A stretch of DNA of 64,000 bases from Timema cristinae (lineage: Eukaryota; Arthropoda; Insecta; Phasmatodea; Timematidae), in contig JBCFYV010000012.1 in NCBI GenBank assembly GCA_039000515.1, positions 83,864,193 to 83,928,192 of the forward strand. The letters are read 5' to 3'. The translations under genes were made by a program, and so were the position numbers. The notes below the pieces were generated by a model. That model had not been told where the DNA came from, did no database searches, and saw only the letters and a list, made by a program, of their open reading frames with translations. Of this stretch, positions 48,120-60,400 are shown one piece after another; the first letter of the stretch is position 1, and every line of letters starts with the position of its first letter.

Positions 48120-48738
48120 TAATATTTAATGCTAATAATAATAATAATAAGATTGGTGGTTGTGGGTGAATAATTGTAAGGAAATATAGATGCTAGGTTA
48201 GAATCTAAATCTAATTACAGGTGAACTTGGTTATAGCAACAACTTCGCTATACCATTAATATTGATCACTACTAATTAAATATCGATGAAACATGCTTTC
48301 CATGCCTTTCTTGCAAGGACCTATTGAATAACAAACCACTTAAAAGGACATCTGGTACTAGGTTCTAACCCCACCCCATTTCTTTGCATGGGTAGGAAAA
48401 AAATTAAAGTTGGAGTGGAAAGGAGAGGCATATATATTGCCTTAGCTGGCCACTTCCTAGAACATAGTACTTTTCCATCAGGCACTTAGGATAGTAAAAA
48501 AACAAAGGGTGAGGAGGGAAGAAAAGCACCCCATTATTGGGGTTATTAGGAAGCCACTTGTTGCAGGCAAGTAAGTGGAAGATTCAGAGGTGACAGAGAC
48601 TTTCTCCTATCCTATATCAACAACTCTATTTAAACAATACCAAGTGAGGTTGAGTATTTTAACTTCTCAATATGCTCAGAAAATGTATGAAAAGATCTTA
48701 AGTTACAAACAAGCTCCAAATGCAGACGAGGGGATAAA

Positions 48739-50040
48739 GGTACAAAGAAAAGAATAATGTTTAGTGTGGAGGATAAACTAAATGTGGCCAAATAAATTGA
48801 AAGCGAAAAGAATAAAACTGGTCTGTGCAGGGACTTTTGTATACTTAGTTCCATAATTCAAGCCATATGGAAAAAACAGAGATAAAATTATTAGTGCTTT
48901 TGAAAAAATGGATTCCAAATTAAACATTGAGGATGTTAGAACAGCGTACAAAGCATAATTAAAGTGGTTTGGACAGAAAATAATTGAAAATATATTAATG
49001 AGCATTCCTATAATCATAATCAAGGCTGATGAATTTGCCAAACTCTTGACTCATAGGGACTTTGTACAACTGGTTGGATCAATAGATTTAAGTTGCGTCA
49101 CAACACTAACTGTTGGAAAGTGAGTGGTGAAGCATGGGCTGTGAACTATCAGACGAGCAGAATGGCTTAATAAAGTTCAGCTTAAAGTATGTCAATGCTA
49201 CCTACAGTAACAGTGACATTTTTAAAGATTATGAAATCAGTATTTTGTTCAAGTTGACTCCAGACAAAACATTTGGAATTCAAAGGAGAAAAATGTGTTG
49301 TTGGGAATTTATCTAAGAATCATGTTATTGTTTTTATGTCCACAAATTCAAAGGAAAAATAAAAATAGTTTATTGGGAACAAAAAAAAAATCTCTCTGTT
49401 TATAAAATTTTAAATGTCTGCCAGTTTGTTACAGTGCCAATAAAAATTGTAGGTGAAAGTGATCTGCAGCTTGTGGACAAACAATTGCGACTGAAAAATA
49501 TTCTAATTCATTTACTTATAGTCAACTGTTCAGAATATCCTGAGATTGACAGCTTTCAAACATTAAATGCTTGACAGCTTTCAAAACATTAAAATGCTGT
49601 TTATCCCAGCAAACATCACAAGCACATTACACCCTATGGACCAAGGAGTGACTAGACGCCTGAAATTTTATTTCCTTAAATTTATTTTGCTCAAAATGAT
49701 TGAATGTATCGACAAGAAGCAAATACACACAGTAACTTTGATACACGGAATTTTGTGTGATGATAAGGCTTATAACAATATAACATGTCACTGAAAAAAA
49801 CATCCGAAACTTATTTTGTCATGCAGGATCTAACTGTGATACAAAGAGTTGCCAAAATCACAGCAAACGTGTGCAACAAAGAAAAGGTTACTGTTCCTGC
49901 TAATGACAACGATTACTCGCCTTGTGACATTACTGTATTGTTCAATCTAGATCTTTCATTATAGAATATGATTAGGGGAAAACGAGAACAATTTAGAGAA
50001 ACCATATTTGACAAATTGAAAAAGGAAGAACATAACAGGT
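48739..50040 (+). pseudogene. Dead pogo/Tigger (CENP-B/jerky-like) transposase
   Basis: Translating piecewise gives, in the expected order, an N-terminal psq-like helix-turn-helix segment (FSVEDKLN, then KNKTGLCRDFCI, AIWKK; about 48,755-48,870), a block with YSNSDIF and FKLTPDKTF (about 49,205-49,275), and near the C-terminus MLFIPANITSTLHPMDQGVT then LKMIECIDKK (about 49,590-49,725). That order and those motifs match pogo/Tigger DDE transposases. Stops and frameshifts separate the blocks and much of the catalytic middle is lost. Possible end remnants ggttatagcaac (48,228) and its complement gttggctataacc (50,895) would give a 2.7-kb element with an array inside it, but this is weak. Confidence 0.8.
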
Positions 50041-50319
50041 GTAATTTAATTTTTGTAATATTGTACTTAAACAATAACATGTATCTTTCATTATAAGTTA
50101 TTTCAATAAATTTAGTTTACCATAAATATATTTAAAGTTATAGTTAAATATAAGATTAATTTTACATCAAAGGTAAATGTCATTTATGTCCAAAATGATT
50201 CCATGTATTTCTTCTTTGAATCTAATTTAATCCCTCTATCCCTTATAGCCCCTTCACTCCATGTAAAAATTTATTTAAATTATATTAATGATACTCAATG
50301 CCAAGATGTACAGTAACTC

Positions 50320-50800
50320 AATGAATCATACATTATAAGGAGTCTTCAATGGCCGGGTAGAATAGTAACTCGATGAGTCATACATTATAGGGAGACTTTA
50401 ATGACAGAGTAAAGTAGTAATTTGATGAAACACACGTTAAAGGAGACTTTAATGATAGGGTAGAGTAAGTAGTAACTCAATGAGCCATACATTTTAATGA
50501 AATTTCAATGACTAGGTAGAATAGTAACTCGATGAGCCATACATTATAGGGAGACTTTAATGACAGAGTAAAGTAGTAATTTGATGAAACACACGTTAAA
50601 GGAGACTTTAATGATAGGGTAGAGTAAGTAGTAACTCAATGAGCCATACATTTTAATGAAATTTCAATGACTAGGTAGAATAGTAACTCGATGAGCCATA
50701 CATTATAAGAATACTTCATTGACAGGGTAGAGTAGCAACTCAATGAGCCCTACATTATAAGACTTCATTGACAGAGTATAAGTAATAACTCAATACATTG
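50320..50800. repeat. Minisatellite array 1 in ovo intron, about 55-60 bp unit
   Basis: The unit has agtaactcaatgagccatac, attataaggagactt and taatgacagggtagagta. About eight copies, including an approximately 180-bp higher-order block duplicated almost exactly (50,350-50,520 and 50,530-50,700). Confidence 0.9.
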
Positions 50801-51364
50801 GCATCACTATGTGGGTGTGGACCACGAGCGACTACCTAAACATATTTTGTATAATGTATCAGTCGAAATTACTTATTTAAAAAAATTTCCCTGTAGTTGG
50901 CTATAACCACAAAAACATTTTTCGTATGCACAGCCTACATGTACTTTATCAATATACTTACAAAGACAACTTTATGCTAATATACTTTTTGAACCTTTTA
51001 ATGCACATGTATCCAGGTAGGAGTTGTCTTTATTTCCTAATTACTACAGTGCTTCGAATTTTGTCTGCACGCGCTATTGTTTTCGTTGCTGCTGGTGTTT
51101 TTATAGTTACTTATTATGTAAAATTTTCTGGTATTACTGGCACTACATTATTTGTGTCGTTATTGATTATGAAAGCCTAATTAATCCATTAATGTATCGG
51201 TAAAGTTTAAAGAGTTAAGATGAACATAGTTTTGATGTGGTAAAGTTTTTCTTTGTTTTCCTAACCAATTTTAACTTTTATCACATGAAGCTATGTAGAT
51301 GTAAGTATATTTTAGCTATGCATATATTGTAATTTAAAGGTGTAATTCTAATTTTGAAAGTCAA

Positions 51365-51600
51365 TCTCACTGGTTTTGGGGTAAATTGCTCACCTCAATT
51401 CTCAATGTTTGTGGGTTCTAACCCAGCCGGGGTCAACAGATTATCCTTGAGTGATAAAAAATCTTAGAACAACCTCATTCTGAGGGGAAGTAAAGCCGTT
51501 GTTGGTATATGCCCATGTTGATTGTGGTATGTAAAATAACCCGGGAAGATACGTGAAAATATATTTACCAGCAAAATTGTTAGGCCCCTTCTCTTTTGCT
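51365..51600 (+). repeat. tRNA-like SINE, family 4
   Basis: The segment ctggttttggggtaaattgc and B-box-like gggttctaacccagccgggg match the order of motifs at 13,835-13,960. A body follows to about 51,600. Confidence 0.5.
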
Positions 51601-51829
51601 CATAGAAATTACTGCGTGCTGATATAACCAGTCGGTTCAGAAAGTGCATGCATGTTAAATACCTCAAATAAATAAAATATAAATAAAAAAAACGACTTTT
51701 TTTTGTTACTACTCTTATCATTACTTTCAGTGTTAATTAGAATTACGATTTATGAGTAAAATTAGCACACACAAAAAAAATCACTAAAAATTCTGAATGG
51801 AGGAATCCATGGGGGTGACACCAACCCTA

Positions 51830-52425
51830 GTTATACCATTGATTCAATTAACTATACATTATAAGGAGACTACACTTCCAGGGTAGAGTAGTAACTTGAT
51901 GGTCCGTGCATTGGGAGACTTTAATGACAAGGTAGAGTAGTAACTTGGTGATCCATGCATTAGGAGATCTTAATAACAAGGTAGAGTAGTAACTTGATGA
52001 TTCATGCATTAGGAGACTTTAATGACAAGGTAGAGTAGTAACTTGATGGTCCATGCATTAGGAGACTTTAATGACAAGGTAGAGTAGTAACTTGGTGGTC
52101 CATGCATTAGGAGACTTTAATGACAAGGTAGAGTAGTAACTTAATGGTCCATGCATTAGGAGACTTTAATGACAAGGTAGAGTAGTAACTTGATGGTCCA
52201 TGCATTAGGAGACTTTAATGACAAGGTAGAGTAGTAACTTGATGGTCCATGCACTAGGAGACTTTAATGACAAGGTAGAGTAGTAACTTGGTGATCCATG
52301 CATTAGGAGACTTTAATGACAAGGTAGAGTAGTAACTTGGTGATCCATGCATTAGGAGACTTTAATGACAAGGTAGAGTAGTAACTTGGTGATTCATGCA
52401 TTAGGAGGGTAGAGTAGTAACTCTA
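51830..52425. repeat. Minisatellite array 2 in ovo intron, about 53 bp unit
   Basis: About eleven nearly identical units with gtagtaacttgatggtccat, gcattaggagacttt and aatgacaaggtagagta. The unit is clearly homologous to array 1 at 50,320-50,800, but far more homogeneous. Confidence 0.95.
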
Positions 52426-52697
52426 TTACCCATATAATACCTAGATACCATAGTAGATAAGTAATATACCGATTTAAAAGGAAATTCAGTTGTAGAATTT
52501 TAAATACAACCACTGCAGGACTCATTCAATACTGTAACCCTAATTTTAAACCATTCACTTGAAATTTCACTATGGTTGAAACAAACTCAAACTGATTAAA
52601 AGAGAGACAGTCTTCTTGGTTTGGATAGTGCTTCCGATTCATTTTTAAAAGTATCTTAGTGATCTGTAAATAATGTTAAGCCTTTAACAAGCATATG

Positions 52698-52730
52698 TTT
52701 TACAAGAATTATGTTATCATTTCCCCCTCA

Positions 52731-52766
<36 letters not shown>

Positions 52767-52804
52767 TTATTTGAGCGGGAAATGATAACATAATTCTTGT
52801 AAAA
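52698..52804. repeat. TA-centred hairpin near the splice acceptor of the last ovo exon
   Basis: Arms ttttacaagaattatgttat and its complement, extending through catttccc and gggaaatg, give about 37 bp on each side of a (TA)n loop. The hairpin lies about 140 bp before the acceptor of the final exon. Confidence 0.85.
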
Positions 52805-52947
52805 AATATATATAATATATATAAAAATAATAATTCATTGTCTATCTTTTAATGAAGTATTCAACTTCAGGATATGACACATTTCAAACACATGATCAAA
52901 ACAAGTGTAGTTATAATCTAACTATTGTGTTGTTGGTAACATTGTAG

Positions 52948-53118
52948 ATGTATGTGTGCGAGGAGTGTGGACACACCACGAATGAACCCGAGGTTCACTA
53001 CCTGCACCTGAAAGAGAACCATCCTTACAGTCCGGCACTCCTCAAGTTCTATGACAAGAGACACTTCAAGTTCACAAACTCCAACTTTGCCAACATGCTG
53101 CTGCAGGTGCGCTCATGA
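52948..53118 (+). CDS. ovo: ovo/shavenbaby terminal coding exon with zinc finger 4
   Basis: After the acceptor ggtaacattgtag the exon reads MYVCEECGHTTNEPEVHYLH then LKENHPYSPALLKFYDKRHF, KFTNSNFANMLLQVRS and TGA at 53,116. Finger 4 has C, C, H, H spacing, with the longer C-to-H gap usual in Ovo. The frame follows from the previous exon in phase 0. The stop falls where Ovo proteins normally end, so this is the C-terminus. A GT within ctgcag|gtgcgc could act as a donor for an alternative end, but I see no further exon. Confidence 0.95.
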   Translation: MYVCEECGHTTNEPEVHYLHLKENHPYSPALLKFYDKRHFKFTNSNFANMLLQVRS

Positions 53119-54404
53119 GGCACGGCACAACACGATCTGAGACACATACAAACACACGGCTTGGGCGGCTCAAAGACTTTTATGAGCTGCAACAAGTTCT
53201 TATGAATAGTAAAAGCTTAATCAGTGTAACGAAAACAATTTCTGTTCACGGGTAAAGTCTGTGGCACAAAATGTGAGCCCTTCTTGTGTTGTTTGTGTAT
53301 ATATTTATGAGATTGTGTTCACTCTTTAACCAAAAATATAATTTCCAGAAACTGTCACTAGATGAATAACACATTTAACCACATGCTCTTTACCACAAGG
53401 TTATTAGATGGTAGCATCTACGCTGTGGTTGTAGAACATGCAATTAAGAAATATTAACACCTAAAATTAATTTGTTTCTTACAAACATACTTTTGATTTC
53501 TCAAAATGTTGCCACAGCCATTTAACACGTTATGCAAATTAAAAAAAACATTACTTGGAATGGGTGTTTCATGACTTGTTGCTAGGTGGCCTTGACTTGA
53601 TAGTATTCTACTAGTAAACTATAGTCACCACCTCAGTATTGTACTTGTCTGCAGAAAGACTCTTTATATATAATTTGAGCAATGTGTGTGATTAGTTGGA
53701 ATGTATACAGCCAGAGTGAGAGATATCAGCAGAAAGTAAAACATACAAAAGGACATTTAGTTAGTTATTATTATTTAACAATGTATTTCCACACTTGCAA
53801 ATTTTAAACATTATAAAATAATTTAGCCATTGGGCCACCTCATTTTTAAACAACAATAACTTTGGTGTTTCATTTTTTTTTATATAAATGAATATTTTTT
53901 ATGGATTATAATGGTTTGCTTGTTTTTAATCAAATATCTAAACATTTCTCCATTATTCCATTGATTGGATGTTGACATGATTCATTTGCGAGACATAACA
54001 CATCACACTCATTTAATAAACAGCATGTTGTGAATGGTGAACTATTTAAAATATAATTTAATTTAAATTATGTAATATAGTAAATTTAAATCTGACTTCT
54101 TTTGAGAATTATTAGTAGGTACCTGTGATATAATAAAATGAATAAAGTACAATGAATTAAAAAAACTATTGGGGAAAGGGGCAGTAAATTGGACAGACTA
54201 AACACACATTAATTCTAAAATTCCAGATATTGTGTTTACAATAATATCAAAATGACGTATCTAGTTAAGTTTTGGGCAGGGTTGAAGTATCTTTGTAAGG
54301 GTACATCTCGGATATTACTATGTACATAATTGGTATTTCTGGTGTTTTGCAGGAATATTTAAATAGATAAATAAAGAATAAAAATGTGTGCTGAAAAAAA
54401 AAAC
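53119..54404 (+). other. Probable ovo 3' UTR
   Basis: No coding sequence follows the stop. Two overlapping AATAAA signals at 54,370 and 54,377 precede an A-run at 54,394-54,404, a plausible but unproven cleavage region. Earlier A-rich signals are also possible. Confidence 0.4.
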
Positions 54405-55984
54405 AGTTTTTATGTTCATTATTGTCATGAACATCTATAACCGTTTGTGAATTAAATAGTTAGTGGGAGTAAAAGATTATATACATTAAGACAAATGTTA
54501 AAAATTTATATAAGATATGTGGGATTTTAAATATATATGATTCAGTGAATGTTGGTAAAACTTGTAACAAATATTGCTCTCAATGCTACGATACCATTAT
54601 TGAAAAAGATTATCAGAGAAAATTATAAGGTGTTGGTTAATGGAATTATAATTTTTTTAAGTTCGTGTGCATTTTGAGTGAGTTTTGTTACGATGTGTCA
54701 CATATTATATCAGTTATAGTTTTCCTTACTTAATTAGGACTAAAAAACAAGACAAAAAGGAGGTTAATCGAAATTTGTAGAGCTTTAGTATATGCCAGAA
54801 AAACACTGACAGTAATGGTAAAGAGAAGAGCATTTTTATTTGTAAATTTAAAACAAATGCTAATTGGATTAGATGTAATTGAAAAAGACTGAGTGAGAAA
54901 GGTGCAAGTTTATATTTTATCTGAAATGGACAAAAGGTTTTAAAGGTAAACATTTCTCAACATAGGAAAATAAAGCGGATTTGTAAAATCGGGTAATTTG
55001 TGCAATCAGTAGCCGAACTTTTGGGTTTGGTCGTGGATTTTTTTGTAGTTATATTTCTAGGCAAGGTTGTTGTTACTACTATCTTTGTTCTATTTGTTGT
55101 AATATACACCTATTTTTTTCAAGATGTATAGTAGACTTAAGTGATATAGTAATTTTAATTAGTACTTACATACATTGTAAACATCTCTTGATGGAAGATG
55201 GTCATATTAAATGATTTGCTGCCTATATTTAAAAAATATATTTGTTATCAATTTTGTTTGAAATACATAGTTAATATTGCAATGCCCAAATAAATTGGAT
55301 AGTTAAAAATTAAAGGTTTTAAGGCTTCCAGCTATTCAAAGGAAAGTATCCTCACTGCAGTATTTCTTATGGGAAGGGCAGTTCAAAATTACTAAAATAA
55401 GTTTTAATTGTCTCTCAATGGTATATTTTAGTTCTGTTAAAAATAACTGAAGAAGGCTAAATTTATATTTTTTAAGAATTTACTTTGTACTCAGTAAAAG
55501 GAAATATATCAATCTGAGAAATATTCAATTTGAAATCATATTTGGTGCTTTGCAACGCATCATTTACTATCAATCTACATTAAAAATGAACTACTCGATT
55601 TGAAATAATCTTGGGCATTTTACAGGTGTGAATGTGTTGTATAGCTCTGATTGGTTAAGGTTAAGTGGTGTCACTCCATAACTTAACTATAACATGTCAC
55701 AAACCATCACTACTTTTAGGGGTGTTAAAATGTTTTTTTTCAATTTGAATGAATGTATAAATATTCTCGCCAAAGCCAAATTGAAGTTTGAATACCTCTT
55801 ATTCTTTGTTTTATACCTGAAAAAACAAATGCTTAATTTTTTAAATCATATCTACAAAAATCACTTAGAAAATGTTTTAATACACACATTTTGGCCATAT
55901 TTCATTCTAATCTAATAAATCAACATACACTTCAATTACCTTATAATTATTTTTATATGAATATCAATTTGTAACAGCCCAAAA
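54405..55984. other. Anonymous AT-rich sequence
   Basis: No gene or repeat partner is recognised; part may still be 3' UTR. Confidence 0.35.
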
Positions 55985-56165
55985 TTTAAAATTGTATTAA
56001 TTTAACATAAATGCAGTATTTAGCTGTCAATATTTTTATTGGGTAAAGGTTCATAATTGTTGAAGCCAAATTTTTTTTTAAGTGAATTTGAAGCTGAGAG
56101 ATAAATACATAACCATATATATCTCTTAGCAAAGTCGAAGATTCGAAGTTTTGCACACTCCTAAC
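55985..56165. repeat. GAAGCTTCGAAG-rich interspersed repeat, copy 2
   Basis: The segment tagctgtcaatatttttatt, ttgttgaagcc, agtcgaagattcgaagtttt and gcacactcct follow the same order as 34,440-34,565. Confidence 0.6.
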
Positions 56166-56300
56166 TGCTATGTATTCATTATGTAAAGGATCTTTGAAAA
56201 TATTTGTTCCTTGCTTATAGTCCAATTTTCATACAAAGAGCCCTTTAGAAAATACAAATAAACTTTTTGCATTTAACATTGATAAAATTTTATTTGTATA

Positions 56301-56525
56301 GGGGACCAGGTGGTCTAGGGATAAGGTATCAGACTTTTGTGCTGGGGATCTGGGGTTCAAATCCCTGTCACAGCACAGATTAATCTGATTACCAATTACT
56401 TCCTTCCCCTCTGGTAAAGTGTGTGTTTTCACGCCATGTGAATGTGTGGAATGCCAGGCCCCCACTGTAGTTAGGAACTCACGCTAAACTGTAGGTCCCC
56501 TTCTGCTTTACACCATCATCTTTAT
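56301..56525 (+). mobile_element. tRNA-derived SINE, family 3
   Basis: The A box is gtggtctagggataagg and the B box ggttcaaatccctg, at tRNA spacing. The body has cagattaatctgattacc, gtgtggaatgccaggccccc and aactgtaggtcccctt. The 3' tail is cut short compared with 58,786-59,062. Confidence 0.85.
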
Positions 56526-57426
56526 CACGTATCATATCATCTGAGTGTAGTGGAATTTGACTTAATGTTGTCTCCATTTCATAAATGAATTCCTCTAATG
56601 TCAGGAGAGCAGAGGTAAGATAAGGTCGAATGCCCAAAATCTAGAGCATTAGTCCCACCCCCCATATTTAAAATTTTATTATTTCTTCATAGGTATGAAT
56701 AATATTATTCAAAAGTGACATTACATATAGCATTACCTTATGTATGAATACGTGAAAGTAAATTCAATAACTTTTCTGTCACAAAAGGCCGTTAACTTTG
56801 AAAATTAGACTGTACAGTCATTAACTTTAAACTATGCTTAATAAATTCATATTTGATGTTAACCTTGCTCTTAGGAATAGGCCCAAATTATTAAATCCAC
56901 TAAAGAGAACAAAATGATGAGTGGTCACTTTCTAAAAACTATAGGCAGGGAACTTTCCACTCTAAAACAATGTTTTTGCCTGAAAGTTTCTTGGCCAATC
57001 TATTTTAACAAAGTTTTGGAAGCAAGATTATATAAACAAACAATATTTGTAGATTTATTCTTTTTAAACACAAGGTTACATAATTAAACTTACAAGTCAC
57101 ACTTAACAAAAGTACCTAACACTGAACTTGGTAACATGGGTGTAAGGTAATCATGGGGACAGCGGAGCAAACACAACCGATTTAGTATTTTTTAGAGGAA
57201 AATATGCCTTTATTTGCTACAATTTTGAACATCAAAAGCGTTAGCTAGTAATTATTGAATATATTTCCAGGTACTTTATGAAATATGATAAACATATATC
57301 AATTTTGTCATTTCATAGGTTGCAAAATGTATGACTATACATGAACAAATAACTGATATTCAAAGAAGAAATATAACTTCCCTTTGTAAACCAAAAATTA
57401 TTATTGATAAACTTGATTTTTTTATT

Positions 57427-57457
<31 letters not shown>

Positions 57458-58449
57458 AGGGAAGATGAGTTTGGAATGTTATCACTGTCCTTATTTTTAT
57501 CTATTTGGAATATAAAATACTTGCTTAGGATTTGAACCGCTGAACCTTCAACTGGTGACCATAAATCAAATTTATTCTTAAGAAGTACTAATTGAGCAGA
57601 AATTTAGATCTTAAAAATATCTCAAACATGATAGTAAAACAAACCTTAAAATATTTTTATAAAATATATAGACACTCCTTTTACCATGATCTTATTGTTC
57701 ATAAGGTAATAAGTAATTACAGAAATATACTATAGTCAAACATGCCCAAAAAAAGTCTTCCTCAAAGAAATAACTAAATGAAATGAATGGGCAGATATTT
57801 ATGGTTGGCCCTAAGAGACCAAATTTTTGGGGTTATGCAAATAGTTTTGATTCGAAATATGTATTTTATTGTACGATCCAGTAGGAAATACCACGATAAC
57901 CTATACTGAGTAGAATTTTAAACAACGACCTTGAGTGTAGTCTGATGCCGTTGACAAATATATCAAGTAAAATTCAATGTCGAATGGAGACATAAGAACA
58001 CGTGTGTTTGAACAAAATGCACACACCCTTGTACAGTGATGGTCCTCAGTTTAAACTAGTTTTTATATAAAATTTGAGTCTAACAAGAATAATTATGGTT
58101 GATGGTCAAATGTCCTAAGTTAATGTCTGTGAAGTTTCAGTTGTTCTCATAGTTTTTATTTAAAAAGTCAAATGAAGGTGTAAGCCCCAGATGGGCTTTA
58201 TTTTGTTATGATATAAACACAATCTATTTATATTATTTACATGCAGTATTCTCGTCTTTATTTAATTATTCATTTTCATTCTTGTAACTTGATTATTATG
58301 TTTGTTAATAATAAATATTATAGTTCAATTATGTTTTGTTTTTCCCTGATTGGTATGCATGAGACTAGATGATGTGAAAATGAGATGTAACTAAAATAAA
58401 TATATAAATACACATAAAGAAAAAACTTGTTTTATTATCAAACCTAGTT
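56526..58449. other. Anonymous AT-rich sequence with a T homopolymer
   Basis: A T-run of about 28 bases spans 57,430-57,457. No gene is recognised. Confidence 0.4.
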
Positions 58450-58552
58450 AGGTAATATTTTATGTTATTTTTTACAGTTTAAATGTTAAGAGAAGCGTTG
58501 GTAATATTTTGTGTTATTTTTTAAAGTTCAATTGCTAAGAGAAGTGTTGAAG
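58450..58552. repeat. About 48-bp tandem duplication
   Basis: The segment ggtaatattttatgttattt, with gttaagagaagcgtt, is repeated once with a few changes as ggtaatattttgtgttattt, gctaagagaagtgtt. Confidence 0.8.
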
Positions 58553-58785
58553 GTGGTTATTTGTATTTCACAACAGCAACCTTTTGTTAAAATCCAATAC
58601 AAGAACTAAAACAAATTGGTATCAATGCAATATAATACAATAATGAAGCAAAGCTTATTTTTATTAACTGAACTGGGTGTCATGAAATAAAACAAAATAT
58701 CAACTAAGATAATTATTGCATCTCACTAAGGTATGGTCATGCTAATACAAACCAAAAATTGTCTAGAATGTTTCAACATTGGGAG

Positions 58786-59062
58786 AAGGTGATCTGGCGG
58801 TCTAGGGGTAAGGTGTCAAACTTCTGTACTGGGGCCCGGGGTTCAATCCTCGGTCCCGGCACAGATTTATCTGATTACCAAATCCTTCCTTCACCTCTCA
58901 CAAGGTGTGTGTTGATCACAACTTGTAAATGTGTGAAATGCCAGGCCTCCACCATGGTTCAGATCCCACGATAAACTGTAGGTCCTCCATTCCATCTTAC
59001 AATCACCATACCATTATACATTAGCGTAAGTGCTTAAAAGCCGAACGTGGTGCTAATAATAG
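58786..59062 (+). mobile_element. tRNA-derived SINE, family 3, full length
   Basis: The A box is ggcggtctaggggtaaggtg and the B box gttcaatcctcgg. The body includes cagatttatctgattaccaa and tgtgtgaaatgccaggcctc. The tail runs cattagcgtaagtgcttaaa, gccgaacgtggtgc and ends taataatag. It is the best-preserved copy and shows the LINE-like 3' tail shared with family 2. Confidence 0.9.
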
Positions 59063-60165
59063 CATTGGTAGGGCTGCATTTGGAGGAGCGGGATATGGAA
59101 TTTTTAAAATTCACGCCCTAAGCTTGTCTTTTTAAGGTCATCCTGAGCTGAAAATAAGATATAAAGTAAGAAATCTCCTTTCCTGACCACTCATAAAATT
59201 ATACATATTCTTAACTTGCAACTGTAAAGATCACTACTACTACACTGCTATAATAATTGCGATTTGTGAACACAATTATTACAGCCCGACCAAAAATGTG
59301 CACCATGTAACACTTTGCTGGACGGTCTGTATTACAGAATAGCCTGTAATAGTGCCAAATAGCGCAACCCTCTCCTTACCCCACCCTGGAGCTCTCCCAA
59401 TTACCACCGCGAGCACATGTGGCAGACAGACAGTTGGACTGCTTTAGACCACAGCCCTGCATGGAGAAATTGTTTCTACTTTCCACTCCGTTGCTAGGCA
59501 GGCACGCAGAATAAGACTAGTTTGTAGTGATCATAAGTGATTAAGAGAACGTTTATTTATGTTTTAAACAGCTAGCAGTTAATGCCATGATTATACTGTT
59601 AATCACAAATAGTTCAAATAATTCAGTGAGGGCTGCAGCAGGCCCTATACAACGAGCCATCACTGGTTGGGATTATAGAGGGATGTCGGTCATCAGTCAA
59701 ACATTTTATTAAATAAGGTAAGTACCGTACTTCTGCAACTGCTCAACAGCCTTAGCTTCTTCCTCTTGATCCTGGCATCACACACGTTGCACAATTTACA
59801 TGTATGTAAGCTATTCATGGCACCCTGCATTGTCTTCAGTTTGTGCAGCTGAAATATTTTGAGTTTCTGTAAATACAATAGATGCAAGTTGAGTCGAAGA
59901 CATTATTTTATTTTATTCAGCTTTTGTCAGTTTTGCTTCTTAAAGCAATGTTTCATCATCAAATAGAATTTCTAAGACGCTATAAGGTTAGCTGGTAGAG
60001 AGTTCCAAACTTGCGCATGTTTATAGGGCTAGTTCACCTTTGTCTTGCTTGTTTTCCAACTGTGCAGCCTCGACTTGCTCTTTGAAAAACATTACCACAA
60101 CTAAACAACATTTTTCTTTATATTAACAATGATGCCAGACTTACCCACAGAATTCTGAGTATCTA
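59063..60165. other. Anonymous sequence, GC-richer at 59,330-59,520
   Basis: No coding exon or repeat partner could be supported, although the composition change suggests an old insertion. Confidence 0.35.
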
Positions 60166-60400
60166 CAGTAGTCCCATGGCTTCTTTGGTGCTGATTGACA
60201 GCTCACAGCCGACTTCTGACAGTCAACATTTAGGTATATACCTAAATTTTGATGTCAGAAAGTGACAGATGCTAAACACATGTTTTTGCAGATCATATGG
60301 TTTGGCGTAGGGGTACATAATTTAGTCTGGTAACTTTTCAAAGCCATCAGTCGTCAGCTGTGAGCCGTCAGTCAGCACCAAAGAAGCCATGGGGCTACTG
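60166..60400 (-). mobile_element. CAGTAG-ended MITE, copy 2
   Basis: A 235-bp copy of the element at 1,940-2,167 in reverse orientation. The ends CAGTAG(T/C)CCCATGGCTTCT are flanked by TA on both sides, as for Tc1/mariner-pogo elements. The central motif ggtatatacctaaattttga and gcagatcatatggtttggcg are shared with copy 1. Confidence 0.9.

Noticed and set aside
50320..52425. CRISPR-like regular repeats
   Set aside because: Units are directly tandem with no unique spacers, and the locus is an intron of an insect gene.
56301..56375. Possible functional tRNA gene
   Set aside because: The A and B boxes are good, but the acceptor stem does not close and a SINE body follows, as at 58,786 and 45,718.
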